A DNA stretch of 64,000 nt from Hyposmocoma kahamanoa. Lineage: Eukaryota > Arthropoda > Insecta > Lepidoptera > Cosmopterigidae. Below, piece by piece: positions 25,321-37,195 of the stretch (position 1 is the first letter of the stretch; every line of letters starts with the position of its first letter). Location of the stretch: positions 5,312,255 to 5,376,254 of the forward strand of contig NW_020653852.1 of assembly GCF_003589595.1 (NCBI RefSeq), in the 5' to 3' direction. Under the pieces are notes generated by a model. It did no database searches. It was given only the letters and a program-made list of their open reading frames with translations, and was not told the DNA's origin. The position numbers were made by a program, and so were the translations under genes.

Positions 25321-26109
25321 TTAATTAGTTAATTAACGTCTCGGCGTTTTGCGATAAGACATTTTGGTGAATACGACGAAGTGAAATGCCGGTGTAATAT
25401 GTTAATCGATATTAAAGTTAAATCAGTGTATGGCGCAACACTACTTATCTTGCACACATGCACATTATATGCACACAGATGTATTTTTGTTTTGGTCTCG
25501 TCTCCAATACTTCAAGGCCAATCTATGGATATACTAAATCTATGGACTGGATTGATTACTTTATAACAATAAATTAATAAAAGAACAAAAAACAAAATCA
25601 AGCGAGATGCTTTTTCTTCGTGTTAAGTATAAATGTTTACCAAAAACTTATACAAAAATGAAATTTAAATGTCACATGATCATTACGTCATATACAGTTG
25701 TAAATAACCTTAAAAATATTTTCTTTTTGCAGCGTTAGGAATCGTTTTAGACACTTCATCAGTCGCCTTCAATACATTACCTTCCAAATAATGTAACCCA
25801 TTTGGTGGCATTTTCTCACTGTACAATACCTGTAACCAATAGTTGACACTAGTTACGTCCTAGTGTTTGACGCCTGAACATACGACTGTCAAGCATTGGG
25901 TCCCCATAGTACAACAGTCTTTGACACCCATGTCAAACACTACTCAAACTGCCCATAGAAACTTGCCACTAACAGAATAATGCAACCTACGTCTCCGTCT
26001 TTACCAAATGGTTGAAATTAAGTCTTAAAAAATATTCATTTGTACGCGTGCTTGACATGGGTGTCTACTATTACTAAACGTTGAAATTTTGCACCAGTGT
26101 TTGACTCTC

Positions 26110-26632
26110 TCCGTGATATATCCTATAGAATACCGATAAGCTGGCGACCCTACGGCGCTGTTCAAGACTCTGCAACTTCACCTCTACTAATTCTGAGACA
26201 CCTATATGCCTCGTAACACGCTTGTCTATTGAATCCAAGGTGGCCAGTTGGTATTTAACAGAGCCATCCCATAAGTGGCAGCAGTACTCAATACACGACC
26301 GGTCGTCTTGTGCTTAGTAGGTACAACTGAAGCAACTGTCCCGGTGTGAATAACGCCTCACGTTGGAAAGGATGCCAAGCTTCCTGGCTGCATTTTTTCA
26401 TGGATTCAATGTATCTGCCGAAGTTCAGATTGGACTACAGGTCCATTCCAAGTAGGTGAAGACGGTCGACTATCAGTAAGGATACATCACGAAAATTCTG
26501 AGTCAGGTGAAAGGGACTCCGTTTAGTGGAGAAAAGACACGCCTGCGTTTTGGTAGCATTAAATTTGACAAGGTTGGCATCACCCCAATCGGAGACAGCC
26601 TTAAGTGTCAAGTTAAAACGACTAACCATGGA
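26110..26632 (-). pseudogene. Jockey-like LINE reverse transcriptase relic
   Basis: Minus strand: DWGDANLVKFNATKTQACLF and STKRSPFHLTQNFRDVSL (the post-catalytic NxxKT block), then in a shifted frame ARKLGILSNVRR and IEYCCHLWDGSVKYQLATLD, ending SLEQRRRVASLS. Several frameshifts and stops. A related 3' piece lies in the opposite orientation at 26810-27130, with an inverted match (CCGATAAGC / GCTTATCGG) at the outer borders. Confidence 0.8.
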
Positions 26633-26809
26633 TTCTCCACAAGACTGGATTTCTTCTACACTGACCCTTGCATTTACCTTAATTATACTGCCCTAATTGT
26701 CATACCTAACGCAATTGCATTGTTTTTGTAAGTTTTTGCTAGTAACTGTAGTAGTGAGTGTAAGAGTAGTGACTCGGATTTAGTAGAGGCGAAGCTGCAC
26801 CGCGAGTAA

Positions 26810-27135
26810 AGTTGCCTGCTTATCGGTATTCTATAGGATACATCACTAAGAGTGTGCGATGGATTTGCACGATTTAATTCCGCCGTCCTCTTTCCATCAT
26901 CATGGGACTAGACAGGGGTTGGGGTTCCGAAGAGTCGCACGAATTGGAACCCCAGCCTACACACGGCAATTGAGTGGAATTTCTTGCCTGCAGATTTATT
27001 CCCTGAATGCCAGGACTTGAACCTTTCCAAAGCAAGAGTTCGAGATATTTTCAAGGAGAGAGAGAGAGAAAAATTATTTAGATGTGCATGCCCCATCGTC
27101 GACCTCATCGTCACTTTCCATCGGTGAGATAGAGG
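26810..27135 (+). pseudogene. Jockey-like LINE 3' coding relic
   Basis: Plus strand, with frameshifts, reads LIGILYR, then LIPPSSFHHH, a stretch like the RVARIGTPAYTRQLSGISCL motif, and a final KARVRDIFKER. This is the C-terminal end of the same LINE type seen at 26110 and 47285. Confidence 0.65.
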
Positions 27136-27887
27136 CAAATACGCACTTATTTTGATAGAAAAAGAATATACTAGATTTAATCCTGGTCTATATTCTACGT
27201 CTAATGAGACCCTTAAAATAAAAAAGATAATTGAGTAAATTTTATAATTATTTCTCTCATAATTTTACGCTCAAAAACCACATATGGATTTAGGCATAAC
27301 ATATTTTATAACAACTGAAGTCTGCTTCGCCGCCTCTTTTACATACCTTATTACGAACACAATTAATGTTCTGACAACACAAAAAATGCTTTCGAATATC
27401 AATTATATTCAACAGCATCAAATTCCAATTCTAATTGTAATATTATTCTTTCAACAACCAATAATAACACGCTCGCGAACTTTTTAAACGATTTCAATTG
27501 CAATGATGCTGTCAGCATTGGCAGAATGCAAGCGTTCATTGACTCTAGAGAAAGTTGTTAATTAAACTCGACAGATTGTGTAATCGAACGCAACAGATCA
27601 ACCATGTGGCTGAGCAGGGAAATGTCTTTGCCGATATTACGCGACGGTTAAAATATATACTAAAATAAAAATAGTCGCTTGTTTCAGTTTAGTCATTCGA
27701 GGAAAACACAATTTTAAGATAACATTGTAGTTAAAAGATTTGGAACGTGGGCAAACTAAGTAAATTAGTTGAATTCTTAATTAAAGTATAAAATGGTTTC
27801 AATATAATGTTTATCTAGATGATTATGTAGTAATAAAAATAGATTTTTTTTATAAGATACAGAATGACATAAGTTAATAAGTCCCAC

Positions 27888-28030
27888 GTGCCTGTAATTT
27901 CACCAGCACCCTTACCCTTCAAAATCGAAACACAGTAAGGCTCACATTACTGCTTGGCGGCAGAAATAGGTAAAACGACAGTATTTTCCTGGACGCACTC
28001 TTTCACAAGGAGCTCTACTGCTACCAAGCT
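27888..28030 (-). repeat. Repeat family GTTCGTCCCGTC, fragment
   Basis: TGCCTGTAATTTCACCAGCA to CACAAGGAGCTCTACTGCTA is the inverted form of the 5' half of the family. Confidence 0.7.
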
Positions 28031-28592
28031 AACAAAAAGCAGACTTAACTTAGAAAATTTGACTATTTTTTCGAAATATTTCTTTTTCCAAATAAACCAA
28101 CGTTTCGGGCATGATCACAGCAGCCTAAGCGTCTAAATGTAACAATCACGAAAACGTAAGAATTCGATACCGAATTAACTTCTTTACGATTTTAGAGACT
28201 AGCTTATTGAAATGCAGCAACAATGCTTTTTTAAATTCTTATTTATTAAAGTGAATTTTTTCATTTTATTTTCTATATAAGTAATGACTTATTCAAAACA
28301 AAATCATCGAATCGTCGACGTATCATTTCAACAAAGTCATACTATCTGTCCAATACAGTTAGATTCTGTATAACAGACAACAATGTACAGCAAACGGTTC
28401 ACTACATTAGAAAAGCAGTTGTAATTATTCTCCACCTGAACTGTGCACATAAATATCAATCAACGCGGCATCTGACGCCAAATTGATTGAGATCTTGAGA
28501 TGGAATTTGATACTGATTAAAATTGATGAAGGATTATGGACGTCGACTTGATGTAGGAATTTTCTGAGAACTATAAAAAGCGTACATTTTAC

Positions 28593-28810
28593 GACCTCCG
28601 TAGTCGAGTGGCTTGCCGACCGGTTTACATGTCGCCATCGCTGAGGTCCCGAGTATGATTCCCGGCCGGGTCAATGTAGAAATTTTTCTATATGTAGACA
28701 AATTTTTCCTTTCTCGAATCTGGGTGTTTGTGGACGTTGGTTCCGATTTCCATAACTCAAGAGCTTTAATTACTTACTTTGGGATCGGAGCAACGTATGT
28801 CATGTTGTTT
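28593..28810 (+). mobile_element. tRNA-derived SINE, family C
   Basis: Head GACCTCCGTAGTCGAGTGGC (box A TAGTCGAGTGG), degenerate box B (GAGTATGATTCCCGG), then the body TCTGGGTGTTTGTGGACGTT and TTACTTACTTTGGGATCGGA. Copies at 29880 and 49383. Confidence 0.75.
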
Positions 28811-28827
28811 AATAATGTTATTTAGGA

Positions 28828-28945
28828 AATGAATGAATCATCAAAAAGTCAACCGTGACCATGGGACCTGTAAAGGGCCCGAAACTTCGGTTTGTTTGAA
28901 AAAATAAATATACGAGATTTAAATCCGGAAAAATAGTTTCATTCA
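28828..28945. mobile_element. Partial MITE of the GGGCCCGAAAC family
   Basis: Contains GACCTGTAAAGGGCCCGAAA and the end segment AATCCGGAAAAATAGTTTCA, shared with the copies at 3266-3442 and 32826-32928. Non-coding. Confidence 0.65.
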
Positions 28946-29039
28946 GTAACAATCGCGAAAGCCTAAGAAGTCGATTATAATATTATTATTACTATTATTA
29001 AAAAACAAGAATTTAGCTTGCAACTATGGTGTACGCAGC

Positions 29040-29275
29040 TAGATTTATAAAACACTACCTTCCTTTGTAGATATTCAAAAAAATCGCAGGAAGCGTTAAG
29101 CGCAGGCCACACCGCGAATGACTTTACGCTTCCACATTTATATTATGGAGCACGGTTATGAAGTGGAATTCCCTGCGTGCAGATTTGTTATCTTAACGCT
29201 GTAACCTGGGCCTTTTCAAGGCGAGAGTGAATTGGCTTTATAAAGGTGTGCACGTTATAATATCGTCGACCTTGT
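29040..29275 (+). pseudogene. Decayed LINE 3' coding relic
   Basis: GAAGTGGAATTCCCTGCGTG (WNSLRA-like) followed by GGCCTTTTCAAGGCGAGAGT (an FKARV-like stretch) and ATATCGTCGACC parallels 26980-27110. Heavily decayed. Confidence 0.5.
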
Positions 29276-29289
29276 CTAATTTTTTATAA

Positions 29290-29450
29290 CATCAAGTGAT
29301 GGAACGAACAGTCATCTATGGTAAGCGACCTAGCAACAGTTGCAAAGATCCGAGGGCCGCTGCCAAGACTCCTGTCAACTTGAGACATAAGTTGATGAGT
29401 CCCGTATGCCTATAGTTTCACCAGCACCTTGACGGCAGAAATAGGTATAA
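29290..29450 (-). repeat. Repeat family GTTCGTCCCGTC, fragment
   Basis: ATCAAGTGATGGAACGAACA to CAGCACCTTGACGGCAGAAA; the inverted form, cut short where a SINE begins near 29451. Confidence 0.65.
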
Positions 29451-29671
29451 TAATAATAATAAATAAATAACGCACACACTCAACATAGCCCTGCACTAGG
29501 GAAACCCTGGGTCGCGGGTGCCATGGACACACACATAGACAACCACAAATTACACCCAAACTCACGAGAGAAATAATTGTAGGCCATACAACTATTTCTC
29601 CCGGCCCGGGAATCGAACCTGGGATCTCTGCGTGGCAGTCCGGCATGGTAACCGTTCGGCCACAGAGGCAG
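29451..29671 (-). mobile_element. tRNA-derived SINE, family A
   Basis: Minus-strand head GCCTCTGTGGCCGAACGGTT (box A), box B GGTTCGATTCC, the body and an (ATT)n tail (AATAATAATAATAAATAAAT on the plus strand). Nearly full-length. Confidence 0.85.
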
Positions 29672-29856
29672 TTTATGTATGTATGACGGCAACTTCCCTG
29701 AACGAACTATTTCATTAATAGCTCTACTGCTAAAAACTTACCATCAGGTGTGATGAAAATATAAACCCTAAGCATACAGGACGAAGGATTGCAATATACA
29801 TATCAGTGTCATGCTGCATGCAATACACTCCTCTCTTTTACTAGTTAAGAGTCTAT

Positions 29857-29880
29857 ACATATATATATATATATATATAT
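29857..29880. repeat. (AT)n microsatellite next to SINE-C
   Basis: About 11 AT units directly before the truncated SINE at 29880. Confidence 0.85.
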
Positions 29881-30065
29881 CGGTTTTCATGGTGTCGCCA
29901 TCTCTGAGGTCCCGGGTTCGATCCCCGACCGGGTCAACGCATAAAAACTAACTTTTCTATATTGTCTCGGGTCTGGGTGTTTGTGGTACCGTCGTTGTTT
30001 CCGATTTCCATAACACAAGTGCTTTAGCTACTTACTTTGGGATCAGAACAACGTATGTGATGTCG
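29880..30065 (+). mobile_element. tRNA-derived SINE, family C, 5' truncated
   Basis: Starts within the head (CATGGTGTCGCCATCTCTGA), box B GGTTCGATCCCCGACCGGGT, body GGGTCTGGGTGTTTGTGGTA to GATCAGAACAACGTATGTGA. Preceded by an (AT)n run. Confidence 0.8.
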
Positions 30066-30079
30066 TCGTCTAAAATATA

Positions 30080-30495
30080 CAACTTCAAATGGCTTTGGTC
30101 GATTCCTCATTACAGTGGAAGTGTTGAAACAATTCCAAATTCCAAAGTGAAAAATATATAGTAAAGTTGAGGATATACATACGGTGTGAAAACACGATTC
30201 GTAAAAATTTTCACGATAGAAAAAAAACACACAAACTTACCTCGAAATTTTACAAGAAAACCGCTTTACTCAGTAGGTATTTTACATATACCAATGATTT
30301 TTTTTTAATACCAACTGAACTAAATAGAACACCCACAGTATACGATACACATTTTTCAAATAGCTTGAATTTCGTTTGTAAAAAAGTTAATTCTGAAATA
30401 ACGCCAGTGTCCTTGCCGCTCGATCCAAGCAAAATGAACCCTATTAGCACGGGAAAAGTTTTAATTCGAGCTGAGGTAGTATCTATACTTAAGTT
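30080..30495. repeat. About 420-bp dispersed repeat, family G
   Basis: Contains CTTCAAATGGCTTTGGTCGA, GGTGTGAAAACACGATTCGT, AACTTACCTCGAAATTTTAC, TGAACTAAATAGAACAC and ATTAGCACGGGAAAAGTTTT in that order. The same series occurs at 34117 and 55828. Its open frames are not conserved among copies, so it is treated as non-coding. Confidence 0.8.
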
Positions 30496-30984
30496 TTTAT
30501 TATAAAAACAAACAAAGCGCCCGGAGACACCGTTTTCAGAGTAACCAATATAGCAAGACTTGTAAAGTAATGCCACATTTAGAATCACGTACACAATACT
30601 AAACCGCGGCTTGTAAAATCATAATTCTTTAAAAATTGGTGCAGAGATCTTCAAAACTTACAATGGCTTAACACTCAGCTATTTAACAGTACTACACCAG
30701 CGATACGACGTTACAAACCAACAAGAAGCAGGCCATAACCGCAATCGGCATATAGATCGGCAATTAACGCTTAAAAGTGTACGCGAGAGGTTTCTTAGCA
30801 AGAATTCTAGTTGGAAAAAACACGCGGCCAGCGTAGCGAGCCGAAAGCGTAACATGCGATGCCGCGATGCCACTAGTGTTATTGATCGGCTTTTGTTTAG
30901 TGTTGATGGATGATATCATCTTGAATTTATTGTTGATGTGTGTTATCTAATTTTTTGTGATTAAAAATCGATGCAAATATAAAG

Positions 30985-31215
30985 GACGTGGGGAACCGCA
31001 TCACGAAGCTAAAGTGGAGCTGGGCAGGGCACCTGATACGTAGACAAGATGACAGATGGAGTAAGGCGATTATTGAGTGGCGTCCAAGGACTGGATACAG
31101 GAACGTCGGGCGTCCAGCGGCGAGACGGGCGGACGACATCGCAGGACAAGGCAGTGGCACAGAAACTTGGAGGTCTATACCCAGCAGTGGGTAAAGTCAG
31201 GCTGTGTATGATATG
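30985..31215 (+). pseudogene. RTE-type LINE C-terminal fragment
   Basis: RITKLKWSWAGHLIRRQDDR and WSKAIIEWRPRTGYRNVGRP are the conserved end of RTE-class reverse transcriptase ORFs. The frame breaks after RADDI and continues shifted to the TAQQW-like end near 31200. Truncated at the 5' side. Confidence 0.85.
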
Positions 31216-32523
31216 ATGAAGAGTCAATACTAACTAGCTCGAATTCAATTTTTTCCCGTACTAATACGGTACATTTTGCTTGAGTCGAGAGGCATGTATA
31301 TCGTATACTATAAGTGTTCTATTTATTTACAAAAGCATAAAAAAGTTACCGTCTAATTTCGTTCATAGAAACTTTAAGGCACTCTCCTGAAAAGTTCACA
31401 TTTTTCAGATATGTCCATATTACACCAAGGGTGCATCATTAACAGAACTACTACAAAAAATATATTTTTCGTGCTGATTTTATTGTTTATTAAGAATCCT
31501 ATCAATCGCTTTCGTAAATTATAATGAACAGTACAAGCAAATCCTGTTGCATACCTACATATGTTGTCATCAAAATGTTTAAGAACTATTTTTAATACGC
31601 TTAACTTAGTATCAAAACAAATACGTATTGAAACCGGTAATCCTTTAGAAGATACAATGTCATCAAAAGACTTATAACCTTTTATTATTTCTATACAAAC
31701 TTGTTTTGTTTCTTTGATTATTTCTTATTTTTAAGTCTTTTTAATTCATGCTCTTAGTATTTATTTGGTACACCAACAGATTACACATAAATATACATTT
31801 AAAAAATAAACGTAGTGTTTAGTAGGAGTCTCTCTAGCCAATTAAAAGTATTCACGTCACTATTTTTAATATTCTTAACTTTGTATCAAAACATTACGTA
31901 TTGGAATCGCGTTGCTTTGGAAGATAGAATGTGAATAATCAACAGACAGACATACGACATCAAAATTGTAACAAATAAAGTAGCCTACAATTTATCTGAA
32001 ATGTATGTATCTAAAAATTAGATATAATTATATCACCTCGTAAAAACCTGCAAAAAGTAAGCGCCGTAATCCTTTTGTTCGTAAACTTGACCTCCATGCG
32101 CGGGCGCAGGTCAAAGAAACTCATTAACATACTAAATCAAAACACGTTTTTTGTATTTTTTTGTCGCAATGGATTTAATTTGAGTTAAAGAAGATTCACA
32201 AAGAAGTCATGTTTTTTTTGCTGCTTGACGTAACATGTGAAAAAATATCCACGCGTAAGAAAATACTTAGGGCTAGTGTAAACCAACAGACGGGAAGGAT
32301 GAGGACATTAAATTTATCAATATTTTTTTTAATGCTATTTCAATTGTGATGAGGTATAAATTGCAATGCTCTGAAACCTACTTCGGAAAAGCACGACGCA
32401 TTTCTCTCTGCGTTACGTCACGTTATTGGCAATTGACAAAATAGATTTCTCACAGACGGCGCGCAAAAAGTCGTTAAAAACCAAAATAAAGATCTGCAAC
32501 AAACACACATAGAAAAATTCATA

Positions 32524-32712
32524 AGCTTCTCTGGTTCGTTCCGTGGCTTAGTTGGCATAGCGTCTGGCACGGTTTGCTAGAAGACGTCATTTCGAATACA
32601 GTCGGATCGTATTTTGCCTAAGTGTTCAATCTTTATATTCATAATTTGAATTGAATTGAATAAAATAAAATAAAATAAAAATAAAATAATTATAATAAAC
32701 TAGTCGAGTAAA
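32524..32712 (+). mobile_element. tRNA-derived SINE, family B
   Basis: Plus-strand head GTTCCGTGGCTTAGTTGGCA, degenerate box B (ATTTCGAATACAG), and the tail ATAATTATAATAAACTAGTC preceded by (AAAAT)n repeats. Confidence 0.75.
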
Positions 32713-32825
32713 CACTGGCTTTATTTCAGAATTTATTTTTTTGCAAACGAAATTAAGGCCTTTTCAAAAATGTATATCGTACGTTATGTATATGTGTTCT
32801 ATTTCGTTAAAAAAGAATAAAAAAA

Positions 32826-32928
32826 AGTCAACCGTGACCATGGTACCTGTAAAGGGCCCGAAACGTAGGTTTGTTTGAAAAAACAAATATACGTGATTTA
32901 AATCCGGAAAAATAGTTTCATTTCCTAA
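32826..32928. mobile_element. Partial MITE of the GGGCCCGAAAC family
   Basis: GTCAACCGTGACCATGGTAC to AGTTTCATTTCCTAAG closely matches 28838-28940. The end sequence TTTCATTTCCTA is preserved on the right only. Confidence 0.65.
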
Positions 32929-33414
32929 GAATAAAAAAGTTATCGTCTAATATCGTTCATAAAATCTTTAAAGCACTCTCCCAAAAAGCAATTTCAAAAA
33001 ACATTATTGAATATTTTGGTGAAACATCCTTACATTCAAAAAACTTAATTACATCTATACATTATTTCAATTGTGACAGTAATGTATATAAGTAAATAAA
33101 TAATGTACATTATAAATCTCTGTCCCGTCTGTCCTCTGCGTTGCCGTCTGCCGGTTTGCATTGACCCTTAGAAGTAAATATAGTAACGCAGTGGGAGAAC
33201 GATTGCTTTGAAATTTAGTGGCCAACGGTTCGAATACCTATGACAGCATGTACGTACAACAACATATCAACATTGACGGATCTTGTGCTGTAGTTCTTGA
33301 GGGGATATTCGAGCAAACATGTATGTCGATGTGCTGTCGACTATATATACGATTTTAATTCCTAAGCTACGTATATTTGCACATGTTTACTAGCAATGCT
33401 CTCGTTAGCTATGA

Positions 33415-33535
33415 TAAACATATCGTGATGAAACCTGCATGCCGAAGGAGGTTCACAACCCTTGAAACACCTATGAAGTATTCTAAGGAGCCGAGGAGCC
33501 TGGAGACCCGAGCCCAGCGGTGAAATATACCCATT
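33415..33535 (+). mobile_element. Dispersed LINE/SINE 3'-end fragment
   Basis: GATGAAACCTGCATGCCGAA, GGTTCACAACCCTTG and GGAGACCCGAGCCCAGCGGT parallel the fragment at 37036-37190. Confidence 0.55.
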
Positions 33536-33637
33536 ACTCGTTTATCGCTAAACAAACTGAACAGCACTGGATAGTTACTACTATCCACAACCACAGCGCG
33601 GGCAATCACGCTATTAAGTTTTGATACAAACTCAAAT

Positions 33638-33990
33638 AGCAAAGTCAAAGTCAAAGTCAAAGATTATTTATTCCATAGGTAAAATAAATTTACACTTGAA
33701 ATCGTCACATTTAAGCTACTGCTCGTTCACTACGCTGACCTCCCTGAGAAGAACGAGCAAGAAACTCTAGGGATTGCTCTTTTCAAATAAACTTAAATGC
33801 TATGGAGTACACTTTGAATCAAATTTGTGTGGATTCTGGAGCCGTGTCGTCTTTCCATACATCTGTATCTAACACGTAGTCTTCAATTTTGTAATATGAT
33901 TTTTTGATCAAAATATTTTTAATGTAGTTTTTAAAAGTTAAAAATTATAATCCTAAGTAGGAAATGATAAACTTAATATATGCTCCGGAA
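33638..33990 (-). mobile_element. Non-LTR retrotransposon 3' end with (TTTGAC)n tail
   Basis: Four GTCAAA units at 33640-33661, followed by ATTATTTATTCCATAGGT and CTCCCTGAGAAGAACGAGCA. Read on the minus strand this is a LINE 3' end with a hexamer tail, a form widespread in moths. 5' extent uncertain. Confidence 0.6.
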
Positions 33991-34116
33991 TCTTATTGTA
34001 AAAACGTATACAGTTCCCCATAAAAGAGTTGTTTACCTTGGTTAAACGAAATCGTGGTACCATGAGTTTGGACTTAGCTCTAAGGCTAATATTATGGATA
34101 TCTTCTTTCTTATTGG

Positions 34117-34535
34117 CTTTGTTTGATTCCGCATAACAGTGAAAGTGTTGGATCGATCACTTTGTAAAAAATATATAATAAAATTAAGGATATACACTAA
34201 TTACTATACGGAGTGAAAACACGATTCCTAAAAATTTTCTCTATTGAAAAAAAACACAAACTTACCTCGAAACTTTTCAAGAAAACCGCTGTATTCAATA
34301 GGTACACATCAAGCTACACATTGACGTATCTTGTTCCGTTGCACTGGAGGCGATTTTCGAACAATTATCTACTAAATAGAACGCGTATAACACACGATAT
34401 AAATTTTTCAAGTAACTTTAATTTCGTTTGAAAAAAAAAATTAAAATAAATTATGAAATTTTGCCAGTGTACCGCTCGACCCAAGCAAAACCGTATTAGT
34501 ACGGGAAAAATTTGAATTCAAACTGAAGTTGTACT
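34117..34535. repeat. About 420-bp dispersed repeat, family G
   Basis: Same order of blocks as 30080-30495 (GTTTGATTCCGCATAACAGT, GAGTGAAAACACGATTCCTA, AACTTACCTCGAAACTTTTC, GTATTAGTACGGGAAAAATT). Confidence 0.8.
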
Positions 34536-35014
34536 CTTAATTTTTATTAAATAACAAGTTTTGGTGAAAATAGGCCGAAAATATTTCAATTCTCGTCTCG
34601 CCTTGTTTCGTCTCACCTCGCCGGTGGAAAACCACCTTAAGTGGCACTGGAACTGCGGCGTGTCGCTTACCACCAGTCGCACGATTTGTTCGACCCGTCC
34701 CTTGATATCATAAAAAAAATTGTATTGTAAACAGCATTTAGGTAACAATATTTACCTAATAACAGTAAATAAAAGAAGACGTCGACGAAGTATATTAAAA
34801 TCAATTAATTTATTATGAACAATTATCAACAACGTAATTACACATAAATGCAACAATTAAATGCAAATAAATAACTAATAATCACATAGATTCAGTCACT
34901 GTTTATATTCGGTATTAAGATGAAGAATACGGTATTACCACAAATCGGTATTTTATTGAATGTGATGTTTTACTAGCGTGGTTTTTTAAATACTTCACTA
35001 ATTTGTTAGATTAT

Positions 35015-35143
35015 TCATACAAAGATTGAAGAGAAAGAAAAATTCCTTCGATATGACACCTGCGACTGGACTTAAACCTGCGTCTGTATGCCAAACTAGG
35101 GCCACCACTCTGCCAATTAAGCTACAGATCGCAGAGTTGAGAC
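35015..35143 (-). mobile_element. tRNA-derived SINE-like repeat, family D, interrupted by a hAT-like element
   Basis: Minus strand: TGTAGCTTAATTGGCAGAGT (box A-like), then GGTTTAAGTCC (box B-like) and a tail TTCAATCTTTGTAT similar to family B. Related sequence on the far side of the insertion runs to about 35625, partly in the opposite sense, so the original layout is unclear. Confidence 0.6.
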
Positions 35144-35568
35144 TAGACTTGCCAAATGGCCGGGAAATCCGGGATTGTCCAAGAATTTTTCGTCTTGTCC
35201 CGTGAAAGTAATTAGACTTTACTGTCCCGGATTCCAAACACTTACCCAGAAGTTGTTGTTAAAAATTTACTAGAGTCCTTTTCATAAAAGAAGTTCCCTA
35301 GATGCATTGCTGTTGTGGTCGTGGAAAGGAACGTCGAAATATTGATTGCGAAAAACATAAAATTTTTGTAGGTTCTCAATGAGTATTAAAAACTTCCAGA
35401 AGATCATAGAAAATAACGTTACGGCCTTGTTATGACCGTCAAATTAGATAGATGGCTTTCTAACTAATTAGTTCCGGCATTTAGTTTCATACATTTATTG
35501 CTACGGCCCGTCTTCCTTAGTCTAGTAGAATTGTCCCGGAACAGATAAGTCAGGATCTGGCAACCCTA
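35144..35568. mobile_element. hAT-like non-autonomous element nested in a SINE-like repeat
   Basis: Ends TAGACTTGCC and GGCAACCCTA are similar inverted repeats of the TAGGGTTGCC type common in hAT elements. Flanks GTTGAGAC (35136-35143) and GCTGAGAC (35569-35576) match at 7 of 8 positions, fitting an aged 8-bp target duplication. No transposase. Confidence 0.6.
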
Positions 35569-36011
35569 GCTGAGACGCAGACTCGAATCGGAGGAATGTT
35601 TTATTATGTTCGATCTTTGTATACTTACTTAATTATACTTACCTAAACTTCAAGGAAATAATACACATAAGTGGATAGTACCACCATCTGAAATCCCAGA
35701 AATATTGTATTGTATTTTGTTCTATATTTTTTACCGACTTCAATAAAAGGACGAGGTTCTCAATTATATGTTTCTTTATATGTAATTACGCGATTACTCT
35801 GGACTTTGTGTACGGATTTTGGAATATTTTCTTCAATATTGGTCCCATTTAAATTTGAAGACAATGTCCATCTCTAAGGGTGGCAAACTAGGAGATGACT
35901 CCGGTTTCGCGCACTTTCCGTTAACCAATTTCTATAAAACTTGGCAAATAGATGTAATTCCAATAAAAAAGACGATAAGCAAACTTCTGAGGTCGGTTTG
36001 TTTTTTAAAAG

Positions 36012-36297
36012 CATTGACTTACAATTATATGGACATCGGGGCCGCGCTAAAAAGTGTCCGAACTTATAGGGCGTTAAAATCGTATACAGAGCGTCATTCA
36101 CGCTTTAGTCTTCGTTTGTTCGACTGACAGCGAAGCAAGCAAAATTAGACAGTACTGCGATGACATTACAATTTAAATTCAACGTTTTAGCTTTTTCATA
36201 TTCCTTTACATGTCACTACGTTTAAATAGGTTGACTTGGGACATTTTTTTCGTGGTTTTTGTATTAGACCCGTCGTCCATTTATTTGTAAGTCAATG
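36012..36297 (-). mobile_element. hAT-type MITE, copy 2 (286 bp)
   Basis: Same family as the copies at 18897 and 41708, in reverse orientation. Ends CATTGACTTAC...GTAAGTCAATG; exact 8-bp duplications TTTAAAAG at 36004-36011 and 36298-36305. The open frame running through it is not a gene. Confidence 0.92.
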
Positions 36298-37035
36298 TTT
36301 AAAAGTCATAAATTTGTTCTATATTTTTGATATAACTGGCAATTACTTAACTACGGTAATGTATTTAGGAGAAAAGTGTATTTGAAATCCATGTTATTAA
36401 TAATGGAAGCATAATATTTTGCCACTTCTCGAAGTTAGTGAAGGTGTAAATCATGCAAAATATCTGTGCTAATATTGAATTTTTCATGTAGTTCTCCCAT
36501 TATCCCTAAGCTTAAAATAATCACACAAACACTACTACCAAAAATATACTCCTGAGGATGCCTCATATAGAGGCGAAACACGTGCGAGTTCGTTCGAAAC
36601 AAAAATTTAAAAAAATGTTCAGCACAAGCGCTGCTATTTTGCTCGATACAACCTTCTCTGGGTTCTCAGAGCTGCAATTAATGTCCAGTTATATTTGAAG
36701 TAATTAATTACCATTTTGGGTAGTTTTGTAATTGTAAGTAATAATTTACTCGTACATGTACCCCATTAGTTGAAGTTTGAGTAAATACACTCTGGCGATA
36801 CCGATCTCTAATTATACACAACTATTTCTAGATATTGAATGTCTTGATAAAGTAATGGAAACATTTTACAGACAAACAAAAGCAACTAGATATTAGAAGT
36901 CTACGATTAGTAATCGACAAATGAAATTAAAAAAGTCGTGGTATCGAATCGAATCTGGGCTCGCACCTCTTCTCGGAATTTATGTGCGAAATTCAATTTG
37001 AAATTTACCATGAACTTTTCGATGAAGGAGAACAT

Positions 37036-37195
37036 CGTGATAAAACCTGCACGTCGAAGAAGGTTCACAATCCTTGGAAAACGTGAGAAGTTCCCAACCG
37101 GCATTGGGCCAGCGTGGTGGACTACGGCTTAAACCCTCGCCCGAGGGAGACCCGTGCTCAGTAATGGGACGTACAAATGGGTTGATGATGATTAA
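37036..37195 (+). mobile_element. Dispersed LINE/SINE 3'-end fragment
   Basis: CGTGATAAAACCTGCACGTC, GGCCAGCGTGGTGGACTACG, GGAGACCCGTGCTCAGTAAT and GGGTTGATGATGATT: a 3' end common in lepidopteran DNA. Non-coding here. Confidence 0.65.

Noticed and set aside
30250..30594. 112-114-codon open frames on both strands
   Set aside because: They fall in the dispersed family G repeat, and the other two copies do not keep the frame.
35733..35775. TTTTTACCGACTTCAATAAA motif, with decayed relatives near 19318 and 21980
   Set aside because: Recalls a common moth repeat terminus, but no element body could be delimited.
36541..36600. CTCCTGAGGATGCCTCATAT motif resembling a widespread lepidopteran repeat end
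   Set aside because: Too short and isolated here to define an element.
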